Below the pieces are notes generated by a model, which worked only from the letters and a program-made list of their open reading frames with translations, was not told where the DNA came from and did no database searches. Positions 33,813 through 43,007 of a DNA stretch of 64,000 nt are shown here, one piece after another. Position numbers and translations under genes: made by a program. The stretch is taken from NCBI RefSeq assembly GCF_027587195.1, contig NZ_JAPDDP010000001.1, forward strand, positions 1-64,000, given 5' to 3'. Position 1 is the first letter of the stretch. Each line of letters begins with the position of its first letter. The DNA comes from Solirubrobacter phytolaccae (GTDB lineage Bacteria; Actinomycetota; Thermoleophilia; Solirubrobacterales; Solirubrobacteraceae).

Positions 33813-35207
33813 TCAGTCGAACGCAAAGTACTTGGGCTCGAGGAACTCGAGCAACCCGTGGTGTCCGCCTTCGCGCCCGAGCCCGCTCTGCTTGGCGCCG
33901 CCGAACGGCGCGGCGGGATCGGACACGACACCGCGGTTGAGGCCGACCATGCCGGTCTCGATCTCCTCGCCGACCGCCATCGCCCGCCGCAGATCGCGGC
34001 TGCAGACGAAGGCCACGAGCCCGTACTCGGTGTCGTTGGCCAGGCGGATCGCCTCGTCCTCGTCGGTGAACGTCATCACCGGCGCGACCGGTCCGAAGAT
34101 CTCCTCGCGCAGCAGCTCGCTGCCGGGCTGGACCCGGTCGAGCACGGTCGGCGGGTAGAAGAAGCCCGGGCCTTCGAGCCGCTCGCCGCCGCAACGCACA
34201 CGGGCGCCGCGGGCGACCGCGTCGGCCACCAGGCGCTCGACCTTCTCGCGCGCGGCCGCGTTGATCAGCGGGCCGAGCTCCGCGCCTGGCTCCAGGCCCG
34301 GCGCGACCTTCACGGCCTGCATCGCCTTCGTCAGCCGAGCGGTGAACGCCTCGGCGACCGACTCGTGCACGAGAAAACGATTCGCGGCGGTGCACGCCTC
34401 GCCGCCGTTGCGCATCTTCGCCGCCATCGCCTGCGCGACCGCGATGTCCAGGTCGGCGTCCTCGAGCACGAGGAACGGCGCGTTGCCGCCGAGCTCCATC
34501 GACGTGCTGATCACGCTCCGCGCCGCGAGGCCGAGCAGGTGTCGGCCGACCGCGGTCGAGCCCGTGAAGCTGAGCTTGCGGACGCGCGGGTCGGCCAGGA
34601 TGGCCTCGGTCAGCGGACCGGGGTCGTCGGTCGTGACAACGTTCACGACGCCCTCGGGGACGCCCGCCTCGCGCAGGATCTCCGCGACCAGCAGGGCGGT
34701 CAGCGGCGTCTCCTCGGCGGGCTTGAGCACGACCGTGCAGCCCGCGGCGAGGGCCGGGCCGAGCTTGCGCGTGGCCATCGCGGCCGGGAAGTTCCAGGGG
34801 GTGATCAGCAGCGAGACGCCGATCGGCGCGTGCTGCACGAGCATCCGGTTCGTGCCCGCGGGCGCGGTCGCGAAGTCGCCGTTGGCCCGCACGGCCTCCT
34901 CGGAGAACCAGCGCAGGAACTCGGCGGCGTAGCCCGCCTCGCCACGCGCCTCGGCGAACGGCTTGCCCATCTCGCGCACGATCAGGTGCGCCACGTCGTC
35001 GAGACGCTCGGTCATCCGGTCGAAGGCGCGGCGGAGGGTCTCGGCACGCTCGCGCGGGGCGCGCGCGGCCCAGTCCGCGGCCGCGGCCGCGGCGGCGTCG
35101 ACCGCCGCCAATCCGTCCTCCGGCATGGCCGCGGGGACGGTCTCGATCACCGACCCGTCAGCCGGGTCGAGCACGGGAAAGCGGGACCGCTCTGGCGCAA
35201 GAACCAT
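33813..35207 (-). CDS. NAD(P)-dependent succinate-semialdehyde dehydrogenase
   Basis: A 464-residue aldehyde dehydrogenase of the succinate-semialdehyde type. Landmarks are ITPWNFP (135-141), KPAEETPL (162-169), FTGSTAVG (214-221), the general base Glu238 in MELGGNAPF, and catalytic Cys272 in NGGEACTAANRF. It is the first gene of the leftward operon. TACAGT lies 6 nt before ATG 35207 and there is no Shine-Dalgarno sequence, so a leaderless message is likely. The candidate GntR site ACTGTATGACA overlaps that box. Together with the iron alcohol dehydrogenase and the hydrolase it could convert a lactone or 4-hydroxy acid to succinate. Confidence 0.9.
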   Translation of the reverse strand: MVLAPERSRFPVLDPADGSVIETVPAAMPEDGLAAVDAAAAAAADWAARAPRERAETLRRAFDRMTERLDDVAHLIVREMGKPFAEARGEAGYAAEFLRWFSEEAVRANGDFATAPAGTNRMLVQHAPIGVSLLITPWNFPAAMATRKLGPALAAGCTVVLKPAEETPLTALLVAEILREAGVPEGVVNVVTTDDPGPLTEAILADPRVRKLSFTGSTAVGRHLLGLAARSVISTSMELGGNAPFLVLEDADLDIAVAQAMAAKMRNGGEACTAANRFLVHESVAEAFTARLTKAMQAVKVAPGLEPGAELGPLINAAAREKVERLVADAVARGARVRCGGERLEGPGFFYPPTVLDRVQPGSELLREEIFGPVAPVMTFTDEDEAIRLANDTEYGLVAFVCSRDLRRAMAVGEEIETGMVGLNRGVVSDPAAPFGGAKQSGLGREGGHHGLLEFLEPKYFAFD

Positions 35208-35215
35208 GGTCTGAC

Positions 35216-35224
35216 TGTATGACA
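35216..35224. promoter_or_regulatory. candidate GntR operator TGTATGACA overlapping the dehydrogenase promoter
   Basis: ACTGTATGACA differs by one base from the ACTGTCTGACA site upstream of the gntR operon. It covers the -10-like box (TACAGT on the minus strand) of the aldehyde dehydrogenase operon, a position fit for repression. Confidence 0.5.
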
Positions 35225-35258
35225 CGGTGATAGGCAATGCAAGAAATTGCCAAAGGGG

Positions 35259-35288
35259 TTGACAACGAATGCAAAGAGTCCGTAGGTT
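35259..35288 (+). promoter_or_regulatory. sigma70-type promoter of the sugar ABC operon
   Basis: TTGACA (35259-35264), an 18-nt spacer and TAGGTT (35283-35288) precede the binding-protein gene. Transcription would start near 35295, right at the GCCTCGTGCAA motif, leaving a leader of about 75 nt. GGCAA...TTGCC (35233-35251) and several TGCAAG words flank it. Confidence 0.5.
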
Positions 35289-35295
35289 TTTGCAA

Positions 35296-35306
35296 GCCTC
35301 GTGCAA
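35296..35306. repeat. 11-bp motif GCCTCGTGCAA, copy 2
   Basis: An identical 11-mer occurs at 30266-30276. Here it overlaps the predicted transcription start of the ABC operon, a position typical of a repressor site. Confidence 0.35.
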
Positions 35307-35370
35307 GGTTCGCAGTGCCCGCCGTTTATTCGGAGCAGGTAGTAGGACCAACCCTCGTGGAGGAGGAGCA

Positions 35371-36747
35371 ATGAAGGGGAGACTCGCGGTCTCGGCATCG
35401 CTGACGGCGATGGCCGCTGCGGTCACGCTTGCCGCATGTGGCGGCGGTGACGGTGGAGAGGGAAGCGCGTCCAAGGCGCCGGCGAAGACGTCGGCGCTGT
35501 CGGACAAGCCGATGGAGCTGACGTTCCTGTGGTTCGAGTGGCCGCCCGCGGCGGCGCTCGAGGAGCTCGGCAAGGAGTACACGAAGACGCGCCCGAACGT
35601 CACGGTGAAGGTCAACACCGTGCCGAACCCGCAATGGCACGACGCGATCTTCACGCAGTTCGCGGCACGCAAGACGAACTTCGACCTGCCGATCCTGGAT
35701 TCCCAGAACATCGGTGAAGCGGTCGACAACGGCTCGATCCTCGACCTGACGGACTTCGTCAAGGAGAACGTCGACACCTCGCAGTACGACCCGTACTTCC
35801 TCGCGGCGTACGGCCAGTACCCGCAGAACACGACGGGCGTGGCCGATCCGGACGCCAAGACCTACGGCCTGCCGCTGCTCGGCGACACGTGGTCGATGAT
35901 CTGGCGCAAGGACCTGATGGGCGACACGCCTCCCGCCACGTGGGAGGACATGATCGCCGCGGCCAAGAAGTGCCAGGACGAGAACGAGGGCATGAGCGGC
36001 CTCGCGTTCCACCAGGCCGGCACCGGCGACGCCGCGGCCGTGACGTACAACGTCATGAACGCGCTCTACGGCGGCGAGCTGTGGAACCAGAAGGACAAGA
36101 AGATCGAAGGCGTCATCAACGACGCCGCCGGCAAGAAGGCGATGGACGTCCTCGTCAACCAGATGGTCCCGCTCACGCCCAAGGGCTCGAGCAACTGGTT
36201 CATCGACGAGGTCAACGCCGCCATCTCGCAGGGCCAGGTGTGCGTCGGCTTCCAGTGGATCGCCGCCATGGGCGGTCTGACCGACCCGGCGTCCTCCAAG
36301 CTCGGCACGACCAAGGAAGAGATCCTCGAGAAGCTCGCCTTCGCGCCGCTGCCCAAGCAGGTCACCGACAAGAAGCCGCTCGGCGGCATGGGTCTGCACG
36401 TCTCCAAGTACATCCCCGAGGAGAAGCAGGCCGAGGCGCTGAACTTCATCAAGTGGTTCCAGACGCCTGAGGCGCAGAAGAAGTGGGCGCAGCTCGGCGG
36501 CGTCCCGGCGCGCAACGACGTGCTCAACTCGCCCGACTTCCTCGAGGCGACGCCCTACAACAAGGTCTTCACCGACTCGGTCAGCCAGCTGAAGGACTTC
36601 TGGAACCTGCCCGAGTACGCGAAGCTCCTCAACGTCCACTCGACGCAGGTCAACGCGGCCATCTCCGGCACGCAGCCGCCCGAGGAGGCGCTGGACAAGC
36701 TCGCCGCCGACGAGCAGAAGATCCTCGACGAGAGCGGCGGTCTCTAG
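35371..36747 (+). CDS. ABC transporter substrate-binding lipoprotein (carbohydrate type)
   Basis: A 458-residue extracellular solute-binding protein of family 1. A lipoprotein signal peptide ends in the lipobox LAAC, so the mature protein is lipid-anchored at its Cys. A short Gly/Ser/Ala linker leads to the mature two-lobe fold (ELTFLWFEWPPAAALEEL, AGTGDAAAVTYNVMNALYGG, WFQTPEAQKKWAQLGGVP). ATG 35371 has GGAGGAGGAG 4 nt upstream. It opens a six-gene operon with two permeases, two ATPases and a DeoR regulator. The substrate is probably a sugar, polyol or oligosaccharide. A two-ATPase layout is also known from glycerol ABC systems. Confidence 0.92.
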   Translation: MKGRLAVSASLTAMAAAVTLAACGGGDGGEGSASKAPAKTSALSDKPMELTFLWFEWPPAAALEELGKEYTKTRPNVTVKVNTVPNPQWHDAIFTQFAARKTNFDLPILDSQNIGEAVDNGSILDLTDFVKENVDTSQYDPYFLAAYGQYPQNTTGVADPDAKTYGLPLLGDTWSMIWRKDLMGDTPPATWEDMIAAAKKCQDENEGMSGLAFHQAGTGDAAAVTYNVMNALYGGELWNQKDKKIEGVINDAAGKKAMDVLVNQMVPLTPKGSSNWFIDEVNAAISQGQVCVGFQWIAAMGGLTDPASSKLGTTKEEILEKLAFAPLPKQVTDKKPLGGMGLHVSKYIPEEKQAEALNFIKWFQTPEAQKKWAQLGGVPARNDVLNSPDFLEATPYNKVFTDSVSQLKDFWNLPEYAKLLNVHSTQVNAAISGTQPPEEALDKLAADEQKILDESGGL

Positions 36748-36766
36748 CCGCCGTAGGCGACAACCC

Positions 36767-36802
36767 CTGGAGGCCGGCCGCCCGCGCGGGGCCGGCCTCC
36801 AG
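36767..36802 (+). terminator. intercistronic stem-loop between binding protein and permease genes
   Basis: A perfect 13-bp stem (CTGGAGGCCGGCC / GGCCGGCCTCCAG) with a 10-nt loop stands 19 nt after the binding-protein stop. In operons of this type such hairpins protect the upstream message or partly terminate, giving more binding protein than permease. Confidence 0.75.
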
Positions 36803-36825
36803 CCGCCGTACAGCTCAAAAAAGCA

Positions 36826-37779
36826 ATGGCCAACACGCTTCAGACACCTCCCCAGAGCGCGCCCCAGGCGGAGCGCCTGGAGGCGCCCCCCGCCGCGAAG
36901 CGCTTCGCGTTCCTGACGGACCGCAAGCTCAGCTTCCTCTTCATCTCGCCGGCGATGGCGCTGCTGCTGTTCCTCTCGATCTGGCCGTTGCTGTGGTTGC
37001 TCGGCCTGTCGTTCACGGACTACTCAGCCACGCGCGACTCCGGCTGGGGCTGGATCGGCCTCGACAACTACATCGAGGTCCTGACGTCCCCGGTCGTCCA
37101 CGCGCGCGCCCTGACGACGCTCGTCTTCGTCGTCGGCGCGGTCGCTCTGCAGACGATCCTCGGCTTCACCATCGCCTTCCTCATCTCGCGGCGCGTCAAG
37201 GGCCGCGGCGCGATCACGACGCTGTTCCTGATCCCGATGATGCTCTCGCCGATCGTCGTCGGCCTGTTCTGGAAGTTCATGCTCGACGTGCAGTTCGGCG
37301 TCGTGAACTCGTTCCTGGACAGCCTCGGCCTCGGCCGCGTCGAGTGGCTCACGCAGCAGCGACTCGCGCTGTTCTCGCTGGTGATCGTGGACACCTGGCA
37401 GTGGACGCCGTTCATCATGCTGATCGCCCTCGCGGGCCTGACGGCCGTCCCGAAGTACCTCTACGAGGCCGCGGAGATCGATCGCGCGTCCGAGTGGTTC
37501 AAGTTCCGCCGGATCACCTTCCCGCTGGTCTGGCCGCTGCTGCTGATCGCGATCATGTTCCGGGCGATCGAGGCCTTCCGCCTCTTCGACCTGGTCTACA
37601 TCCTCACGGGTGGCGGTCCGGGTGGCACGACCGAGACGCTGTCCTTCAACGTCTACAAGGTCGCGTTCTTCGGCTTTGACACCGGCCTGGCGTCCGCCTA
37701 CGGCATCTTGATGGTGGTCGTGGTGACGATCGCCGCGCAGTTCTACCTGCGCTACCTCAACCGGCTTCAGGAGAGCTAG
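36826..37779 (+). CDS. carbohydrate ABC transporter permease (MalF/UgpA type)
   Basis: A 317-residue inner-membrane permease with six hydrophobic segments after a ~35-residue cytosolic N-terminus. The EAA loop that docks the ATPase is recognisable as YEAAEIDRASEWFKFRRITFP followed by L (residues near 221-242). The first segment is FLFISPAMALLLFLSIWPLLW in outline. No clear Shine-Dalgarno sequence precedes ATG 36826, only an A-rich stretch. It is followed by the second permease after 3 nt. Confidence 0.92.
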   Translation: MANTLQTPPQSAPQAERLEAPPAAKRFAFLTDRKLSFLFISPAMALLLFLSIWPLLWLLGLSFTDYSATRDSGWGWIGLDNYIEVLTSPVVHARALTTLVFVVGAVALQTILGFTIAFLISRRVKGRGAITTLFLIPMMLSPIVVGLFWKFMLDVQFGVVNSFLDSLGLGRVEWLTQQRLALFSLVIVDTWQWTPFIMLIALAGLTAVPKYLYEAAEIDRASEWFKFRRITFPLVWPLLLIAIMFRAIEAFRLFDLVYILTGGGPGGTTETLSFNVYKVAFFGFDTGLASAYGILMVVVVTIAAQFYLRYLNRLQES

Positions 37780-37782
37780 GCG

Positions 37783-38687
37783 ATGGCGACCCACATCCAA
37801 CCCGAAGGCCTGGCCGACAAGGGCATCGCGGGAGAGACCGTGGATCCCCCGGTCCGGCGCGAGCGCAAGTTCGGCTCGGGCGTCGAGATCCTGCTGCTCA
37901 CGATCTTCATGGTCGTGATGCTGTTCCCCGTCATCTGGATGCTCGAGACGGCGCTCAAGGAGACGAAGGACATCTACGCCGTCCCGGCCAAGGTGTTCTC
38001 CTTCAGCCCGACGCTGGATCACTTCCAGAACGTGTTCAGCTCCGACTCGCCCGTGTTCAAGGGCTTCGTGAACTCGGTCATCGTGGCCGGCTTCTCGACG
38101 CTGATCGCGACCGTGCTCGGCGTCCCCGCGGCGTGGGCGTACTCGCGCTTCACGCTCAAGGCCAAGAAGGACCAGCTGTTCTTCATCCTCTCGACGCGCT
38201 TCATGCCGCCCGTCGTGGTGGTGATCCCGGTCTTCCTGATGTTCCGCGACCTGTCGCTGCTGGACACGCGGCTGGGGCTCGTCCTGGTCTACGCGGCGTT
38301 CAACCTGCCGTTCACGATCTGGATGATGAAGGGCTTCATCGACGAGGTCCCGGCCGAGTACGAGGAGGCCGCGATGCTCGACGGCTTCTCGCGCTTCGAG
38401 GCCTTCTGGCGCGTCACGATGCCGCTGCTGATCCCCGGCATCGCCGCCACGGCGGTGTTCGCGCTGATCTTCAGCTGGAACGAGTTCGTGTTCTCGATCT
38501 TCCTGATCACCGATCCGGACACGCGTACGGCGCCGTCCGCGATCGCGGGCCTGATCGGCGGCACGACGATCGACTGGGGCCTCGTGGCCGCGTCCGCGAT
38601 GACGTTCGCGGTGCCGGTGCTCGTGTTCGCCTTCCTCGTCCGCAAGCACCTCGTTGCGGGCGTGACCCTCGGGGCGGTGCGCAGGTA

Positions 38688-38688
<1 letters not shown>
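37783..38688 (+). CDS. carbohydrate ABC transporter permease (MalG/UgpE type)
   Basis: A 301-residue permease with six membrane segments and the EAA motif YEEAAMLDGFSRFEAFWRVTMP (read as a stretch around residues 187-208). It would form the heterodimeric channel with the preceding gene product. Its TAA overlaps the next ATG by one base, so it is coupled to the first ATPase gene. Confidence 0.92.
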
Positions 38689-39748
<1,060 letters not shown>

Positions 39749-39752
<4 letters not shown>

Positions 39753-40816
39753 GCAGTGCAATCGTGGCGGAAGGCGTCTCGAAGTCCTTCGGCGAGGTCG
39801 AGGCGCTCAAGCACCTGGAGCTGGACATCCCGGACGGGTCGTTCTTCGTCCTGCTCGGCCCGTCGGGCGCGGGCAAGACGACGACGCTGCGGGTTATCGC
39901 CGGGCTCGAGAAGCCCGACACCGGCCGGGTGCTCCTGAACGGGATCGACGCGACGGGGGCCAACCCCGCCGAGCGCGACCTCGCGATGGTGTTCCAGAGC
40001 TACGCGCTCTACCCGAAGCAGACGGCGGCGCAGAACATCACGTCGCCGCTGCGGGCGCGCAAGCTCTCCAAGGCCGACATCGACACGCAGCTCAAGCGGG
40101 TCGCGGAGCTGCTGCACATCGAGGAGCTGCTCAACCGCTATCCGGCGCAGATGTCGGGCGGGCAGATGCAGCGGATCGCACTCGGGCGTGCGCTCGTGCG
40201 CGACCCGCGGGCGTTCCTGATGGACGAGCCGCTCACGAACCTCGACCTCAAGCTGCGCGTGGAGATGCGCACGGAGCTCACCCGCATCCACCGGTCGCTC
40301 GGCCGCACGTTCCTGTACGTCACCAACGACCAGGTCGAGGCCATGTCGATGGCCGACCAGGTCGCGGTGCTGCGCCAGGGCACGGTCCAGCAGGTGGGCA
40401 AGCCGACCGAGATCTACGACCGGCCGGCCAACCGCTGGGTGGCGTCGTTCGTCGGCTCGCCGCGGATGAACCTGCTCCAGTGCACGGCCAACGGGAAGAT
40501 CGAGGGCGAGGGCTGGTCCTTGCCGAACCCCGGCTTCGGGGTCCAGGGCGACCACAAGGCGCTGTTCGGCGTGCGCAGCGAGGATCTCTCGCTCGACGTG
40601 CGTGACGAGGCGGTGTCCCTGGCCGGCAAGGTCTACGCCGTCGAGCCGCTCGGCGATCGCACGCTGGTCGACGTCGAGATCGGCGGGCAGCGCGTGATCA
40701 TCAAGGCGCCGCCGACGGCCTCGTACACGATCGGCGAGCAGGTCCGGGCAGCCGTGGACATGGAGCGCGTCCACCTGTTCGACGCCGAGTCCGAGCAGGC
40801 GATCGCGAGACGATGA
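39749..40816 (+). CDS. ABC transporter ATP-binding protein (UgpC/MalK type), H-loop variant
   Basis: A 355-residue ATPase from GTG 39749 (GTGA overlap with the previous gene). Walker A GPSGAGKTT, Q-loop VFQSYALYPK, signature MSGGQMQRI and Walker B FLMDEPL are present. The switch residue is Asn193 in YVTNDQVEAM where nearly all family members, including the neighbour, have His. This predicts one impaired ATP site in an asymmetric heterodimer. A TOBE domain forms the C-terminus (~240-350). ATGA overlap couples it to the DeoR gene. Confidence 0.92.
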
Positions 40817-41631
40817 CCGAAGGCCCGCTCCCTCCGGTCCTGAGGCGAGCGAAGATCCTCGAGCGCGTCTCGCGAGACGGCGGGGCGTCGCTCGCGGAGC
40901 TGGCGTCCGAGCACGCGGTCTCGCCGGTCACGGTCCACCGTGACCTGGAGCTGCTGTCGGGGGAGGGGTTGCTCGAGCGCGTGCGTGGCGGCGCGCGCTC
41001 GCTCCCCGAAGCTCGCCCGCGGCAGATCGAGACCGCGTGGAACGCGCGCGTGCGCGAGGCCGCGCACGAGAAGGACGCGATCGCCGTGCGCGCGCGGGAG
41101 CTGGTGGAGGACGGCTCGACGATCTTCGTCGACGCGTCCTCGACCGGGCTCGCGCTCGCGCAGGTGCTCGAGCTGCGCCCGCCGACGGAGCTGACGCTGG
41201 TCACGAACTCGCCCGCGATCGCGCTGGGCCTCACCGCCGACTCGATCCACGTGATCGTGCCGCCGGGGGAGCTCAACCAGCACATGCGCGTGCTCACCGG
41301 GCGCTGGACGGTCGACTTCCTGGAGGAGCTCAACATCGCGGTCGCGTTCATCTCGGCCGCGGGGGTGACGCTCGAGCACGGGCTGACGACCTCGCGCAGC
41401 GCGTTGGCCGACACGCTCAACGCGGCCGCGGCGGCCGCGGCGACGACGGTCGGCCTGCTGGACTCCTCGAAGTTCGGGCGCGCCTCGCTGCTGTCGATCC
41501 GGCCCGCGACGGCGCTGGACCTGCTGATCACCGACGACGGGCTGGACCCGTTGACCGCGGAGGAGTTCCGCGCGGCGGGCGTGCGGCTGCTGATCGCCGA
41601 GCGCCCGGTGCTCGTCGAGGACGGGTTCTAG
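40813..41631 (+). CDS. DeoR/GlpR-family transcriptional regulator
   Basis: A 272-residue repressor. The N-terminal winged helix spans ~8-62 (ILERVSRDGGASLAELASEHAVSPVTVHRDL in outline). The sugar-phosphate sensor domain from ~75 carries the usual IFVDASSTGLALA and VTNSPAIAL motifs and a C-terminal LLDSSKFGR. Members respond to phosphorylated sugars or polyols. It is the last gene of the ABC operon and probably controls it, perhaps through the repeated TGCAAG words near the promoter. It stops directly against the convergent STAS gene. Confidence 0.92.
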   Translation: MTEGPLPPVLRRAKILERVSRDGGASLAELASEHAVSPVTVHRDLELLSGEGLLERVRGGARSLPEARPRQIETAWNARVREAAHEKDAIAVRARELVEDGSTIFVDASSTGLALAQVLELRPPTELTLVTNSPAIALGLTADSIHVIVPPGELNQHMRVLTGRWTVDFLEELNIAVAFISAAGVTLEHGLTTSRSALADTLNAAAAAAATTVGLLDSSKFGRASLLSIRPATALDLLITDDGLDPLTAEEFRAAGVRLLIAERPVLVEDGF

Positions 41632-41979
41632 CTACTCGAAGGAAAAGATCTGGTTGGTCTGCGTGAGCTCGAACAGGCGCTCGACGGCGGGCCGGAGCGG
41701 GCCGCGGAGCTTGAAGTCGGTCTGCTCGCGCAGGGCCGTGAGCAGCGCGCGCAGGCCGGTGGAGTCCATGAACGCGAGGTCGGACAGGTCGATCCGCAGC
41801 GGGCGGCCGTCGACCCCGGCCAGCGCACCGGCCAGGACCGGCTCGCTCACCAGGTCCAACTCGCCGTTGAGCCGCAGCACGACGGCGCCTTCCTCGTCCT
41901 CGACGTTGACGTCGAACCTCGGCGGGCGGTAACTGGCCGCTTCGGGGGCGGAGCTCATCGCGTCCAATGATCGCATCAT
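41632..41979 (-). CDS. STAS-domain protein, anti-sigma factor antagonist-like
   Basis: A 115-residue protein with a STAS domain at ~20-110 (VVLRLNGELDLVSEPVLAGAL, then IDLSDLAFMDSTGLRALL). The conserved phosphorylatable position is the Ser in DSTGL. It resembles SpoIIAA/RsbV antagonists of partner-switching systems, but no kinase or sigma gene is adjacent. ATG 41979 overlaps the stop of the upstream gene (ATGA). A second ATG 3 nt later and one at 41958 are possible starts. Confidence 0.88.
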   Translation of the reverse strand: MMRSLDAMSSAPEAASYRPPRFDVNVEDEEGAVVLRLNGELDLVSEPVLAGALAGVDGRPLRIDLSDLAFMDSTGLRALLTALREQTDFKLRGPLRPAVERLFELTQTNQIFSFE

Positions 41980-43007
41980 GCGGCCGGATCGCGCGCAACC
42001 TCGAACGTATGGCGTCGGTTGATGACGACGTCGCGCACGGTCCACGTCCAGTCGCCACCGGTTTGCGTGGAGACGATCAGGGGCCGTGCCGGGGGACCGT
42101 CGGCGTGCGCGCCCGTGGCGAGGTCGAAGCGCCGAACCCCGAACACGAGCGGGTCGGCGCCGGGGCTGAAGGCGTAGAACACGCGGCCCGCGGACAGCGA
42201 CGGGCTCACGTAGAAGACCTCGCCGTCGCTGTCGCAATCGTCATCGAGCGTTCGCCGTCCCCTGTCCTTGAGGGCGTACGCCAGCACCTGGTAGGTGACG
42301 CGCGAGGCGATCTCGCTGTCGCACCGCGTCCGCGGCGGGACCTGCTGCCACCCGACGACGGCGAGCCCGTCGGTCGCGTCGATCGCCGTCGGACCGCGAT
42401 TGCCGCCGTCGGCCACATCGGTCTGCCGGCCGCCCGGGCGCGGCAGCCGCTGCTCGCGGTAGGGCGAGAAGGTCGCCGACACCAGCTCCGGGATCCGGAC
42501 ACCGCGGCGGGCCCCGCGCGCGAACACCAGCCGGCCTCGGTCGATGGCGGGGAGGAACTCGGAGCGCGCACGGCGACTCGGCCGCGCGAGTCGCCGCTCG
42601 CGTCGGGCTGCGACGTCGTACTCGTACAGGTCGCAGCGCGCGTTGAACACGTGGATCGGCAGCCCCGTGCGCAGCTGCTGACGGTCGTAGCGCGCGCAAC
42701 GCGAGTAGACCGCGACGACGCGGCCGCGGCGGTCGACGCCGAGGTCGACGTCGAATGCCGCGCCACGGGGTGCGACGTCGGCGTGGCGTGCTCGACCTCC
42801 GTGCCACACGATCAGCCGGAACCGGCGTCCCTCGTAGCGGCTCCACGCCGCGTACGAGCCCCAGGCGGCGACGGAGGTCGCCGCCTGCTCGCGCGCGACG
42901 ACCTCCGCCCGCGCGGGAGAGACGACGGCGGCCGCGAGGGCCGCCGTCAGCATCGGGATGGCGCTACGGCGCCACCGGGCAGGTGATCGGGTTGCCTTCG
43001 CGGGCAT
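41976..43007 (-). CDS. secreted beta-propeller-like hypothetical protein
   Basis: A 343-residue protein with an Arg-rich signal peptide (RSPARWRR before a hydrophobic core, cleaved near SPARA). The mature part has repeating beta blades of the type GRVVAVYSRC, GRLVFARGA, GLAVVGWQQV and GRVFYAFSPG, and four cysteines that could pair. It belongs to no family I can name with confidence; a six- or seven-blade surface propeller is likely. The longer start (43007) gives a proper signal peptide but overlaps the upstream gene by 44 nt; ATG 42953 would remove the basic segment. It is coupled to the STAS gene. Confidence 0.6.
   Translation of the reverse strand: MPAKATRSPARWRRSAIPMLTAALAAAVVSPARAEVVAREQAATSVAAWGSYAAWSRYEGRRFRLIVWHGGRARHADVAPRGAAFDVDLGVDRRGRVVAVYSRCARYDRQQLRTGLPIHVFNARCDLYEYDVAARRERRLARPSRRARSEFLPAIDRGRLVFARGARRGVRIPELVSATFSPYREQRLPRPGGRQTDVADGGNRGPTAIDATDGLAVVGWQQVPPRTRCDSEIASRVTYQVLAYALKDRGRRTLDDDCDSDGEVFYVSPSLSAGRVFYAFSPGADPLVFGVRRFDLATGAHADGPPARPLIVSTQTGGDWTWTVRDVVINRRHTFEVARDPAA

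Noticed and set aside
33803-33816. CTGAAA-GG-TTTCAG palindrome at the end of the aldehyde dehydrogenase gene
   Set aside because: It is short, overlaps the stop codon, has no T tract and lies inside a continuing operon, so it is not supported as a terminator or operator.
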